DNA from: Dehalococcoidia bacterium
GTDB lineage: Bacteria > Chloroflexota > Dehalococcoidia > GIF9 > AB-539-J10
DNA length: 7,134 nucleotides
Assembly: GCA_030627025.1 (NCBI GenBank)
Contig: DAOUSX010000049.1
Span: forward strand, 1-7,134
Direction of reading: 5' to 3'
In this document: positions 6,191 through 7,134 of the stretch, piece by piece
How the letters are laid out: the number at the start of each line of letters is the position of its first letter
Position numbering within the stretch: the stretch's first letter is position 1
The notes under the pieces: model-generated
What the model saw: the letters and a program-made list of their open reading frames with translations, nothing else
What the model was told of the DNA's origin: nothing
Database searches by the model: none
Made by a program: the position numbers and the translations under genes

Positions 6191-7134
6191 GAATAAAAGA
6201 ATTCTCGATAAGACGATATGGGCCATTACCCGATACCGGGCGCGTAGCGTTGGGCAATTTCTGTTTGTTATACGGGAAGAACGAACACGGCAAAACACTA
6301 ACCATAGAAGCTTTAATAAAATTATTGCTTCAACAATTATCGTCTCAACGCCTTAAGGACCTCTTTAAAAATATAGATAGGGTAGATGAAGACCCCGATG
6401 GATACCTAATTCTAGAGGATGAGAGCGGTGAAGAGATAAAACTTCCCGAGAAAGGAAACTTGACAGATATTGTAGAGCTGAGCCCTCAAGAATGTCGCAA
6501 CATCTTCATAATAAGAAATAGTGACCTCTCAATTGCCTTAGAGCGCGAATTTTATCGAAATGTAACCGACCGCCTTACTGGTTTAAGAACCGAGGAGATT
6601 GCGGCGATAAAAGAGCAACTTCAAGAATTGGGAAAACTAACTAACCCTAGTAGTACAGCTTCTCTGCGTGACGTAGTTGATGAGAAACTAAAAACTAGAA
6701 CAAGAAGTGCTGAGGAACTAATTACAGAAATCGAGGCGTTGGAAGAGGAAATCACACAAGACCAGTTGGACAAGCTTGAAGAAGAACTTTTTGCAACCAA
6801 GGAGGAAACGAATAAGGTTAACCTCTGGATAGGAACTTTAGAAGATGCCAGAAAAAGAGAAAACTATGAAAAGGGTAATGAAGCATATCAAATTCTTATA
6901 TCTGCTCAGCAAAAATTGAACGAACTGGAAGTTTGTACCACCGCTGAAGCGGAACTTTGGTCTGGATATGAAAGGGATATCAATAATTGGAAAGGGGATG
7001 TACAAAACTTACGAAAAGAAGCGGACACTAAAAAACGGGAGCTTCAAGAAAGAAAGAAATTATTGGATGAAGAAGAATTAGAACTTAAGGTAGTCAAAGA
7101 AAAAAAGGAAAGAATAGATAATGAAATCGAGCCA
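6187..7134 (+). CDS. SbcC/Rad50/YhaN-like coiled-coil ATPase (3' end missing)
   Basis: The first 316 residues are present and the frame is open at the right edge. The N-terminus MRIKEFSIRRYGPL is typical of SMC-like ATPases, and Walker A is GKNEHGKTLTIEAL (Gly30 to Lys36-Thr37). The 'NExGK' form and the following 'FIIRNSDLSI' segment (107-116) are more like YhaN-type proteins, usually NEAGKS, than classical SbcC (NGAGKS). From about residue 136 the chain becomes long Glu/Lys/Leu-rich heptad-like coiled coil, interrupted near Trp and Gly residues (about 216 and 258-268). The hook, second coil, signature motif and Walker B lie outside the window. The ATG overlaps the upstream stop (ATGA), with AGGA at 6181-6184 only 2 nt before it, so the two subunits are probably translationally coupled. 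The role is to use ATP binding to open or close access of DNA to the nuclease partner. Confidence 0.9.
   Translation, partial: MRIKEFSIRRYGPLPDTGRVALGNFCLLYGKNEHGKTLTIEALIKLLLQQLSSQRLKDLFKNIDRVDEDPDGYLILEDESGEEIKLPEKGNLTDIVELSPQECRNIFIIRNSDLSIALEREFYRNVTDRLTGLRTEEIAAIKEQLQELGKLTNPSSTASLRDVVDEKLKTRTRSAEELITEIEALEEEITQDQLDKLEEELFATKEETNKVNLWIGTLEDARKRENYEKGNEAYQILISAQQKLNELEVCTTAEAELWSGYERDINNWKGDVQNLRKEADTKKRELQERKKLLDEEELELKVVKEKKERIDNEIEP

Overview
The window looks like a piece of bacterial chromosome with moderate base composition. The two best promoter candidates are of bacterial extended −10 type. The classical glycolytic enzymes, and a secreted protein held by a single C-terminal membrane segment with a short basic tail, would suit a single-membrane bacterium. 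My impression is an uncultured Chloroflexota (Dehalococcoidia-like) lineage, but this rests on gene flavour only and is low confidence. No rRNA, tRNA, CRISPR array, insertion sequence or phage gene is visible.

Left third (1-3034, all + strand). The 3' part of a large cell-surface protein gene enters from the left edge: hydrophobic signal segment, fibronectin type III domain, hexaglycine linker, two tandem copies of a roughly 155-residue beta-type module, then a membrane anchor and basic tail. An 87-bp gap leads to an unrecognised 206-residue protein with an N-terminal membrane anchor. After a 129-bp gap with a possible promoter comes a cytoplasmic transglutaminase-like protein of 215 residues.

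Middle (3049-4999, − strand). A tight two-gene operon encodes ATP-type 6-phosphofructokinase followed by a LacD-type class I aldolase. The aldolase start lies 4 bp after the pfk stop. Together they would convert fructose 6-phosphate to a bisphosphate and cleave it into dihydroxyacetone phosphate and glyceraldehyde 3-phosphate, if the aldolase accepts fructose 1,6-bisphosphate. The operon converges on the transglutaminase-like gene with only 14 bp between stops and no visible terminator hairpin there. The best pfk start is the GTG at 4999, not the TTG at 5023, which falls inside a consensus TGnTATAAT promoter element.

Right third (5132-7134, + strand). Diverging from pfk is an SbcD/Mre11-like calcineurin-type phosphoesterase gene. 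It overlaps by ATGA the start of an SbcC/Rad50/YhaN-like coiled-coil ATPase gene, which runs off the right edge. This is the usual arrangement of a two-subunit DNA end-processing nuclease.

Most of the window is ordinary housekeeping content. The points most worth a second look are the duplicated module of the surface protein, the pfk-LacD coupling, the atypical transglutaminase-like active site, the unrecognised anchored protein and the divergent SbcCD-like pair. I did not find convincing evidence of a wholly new system.
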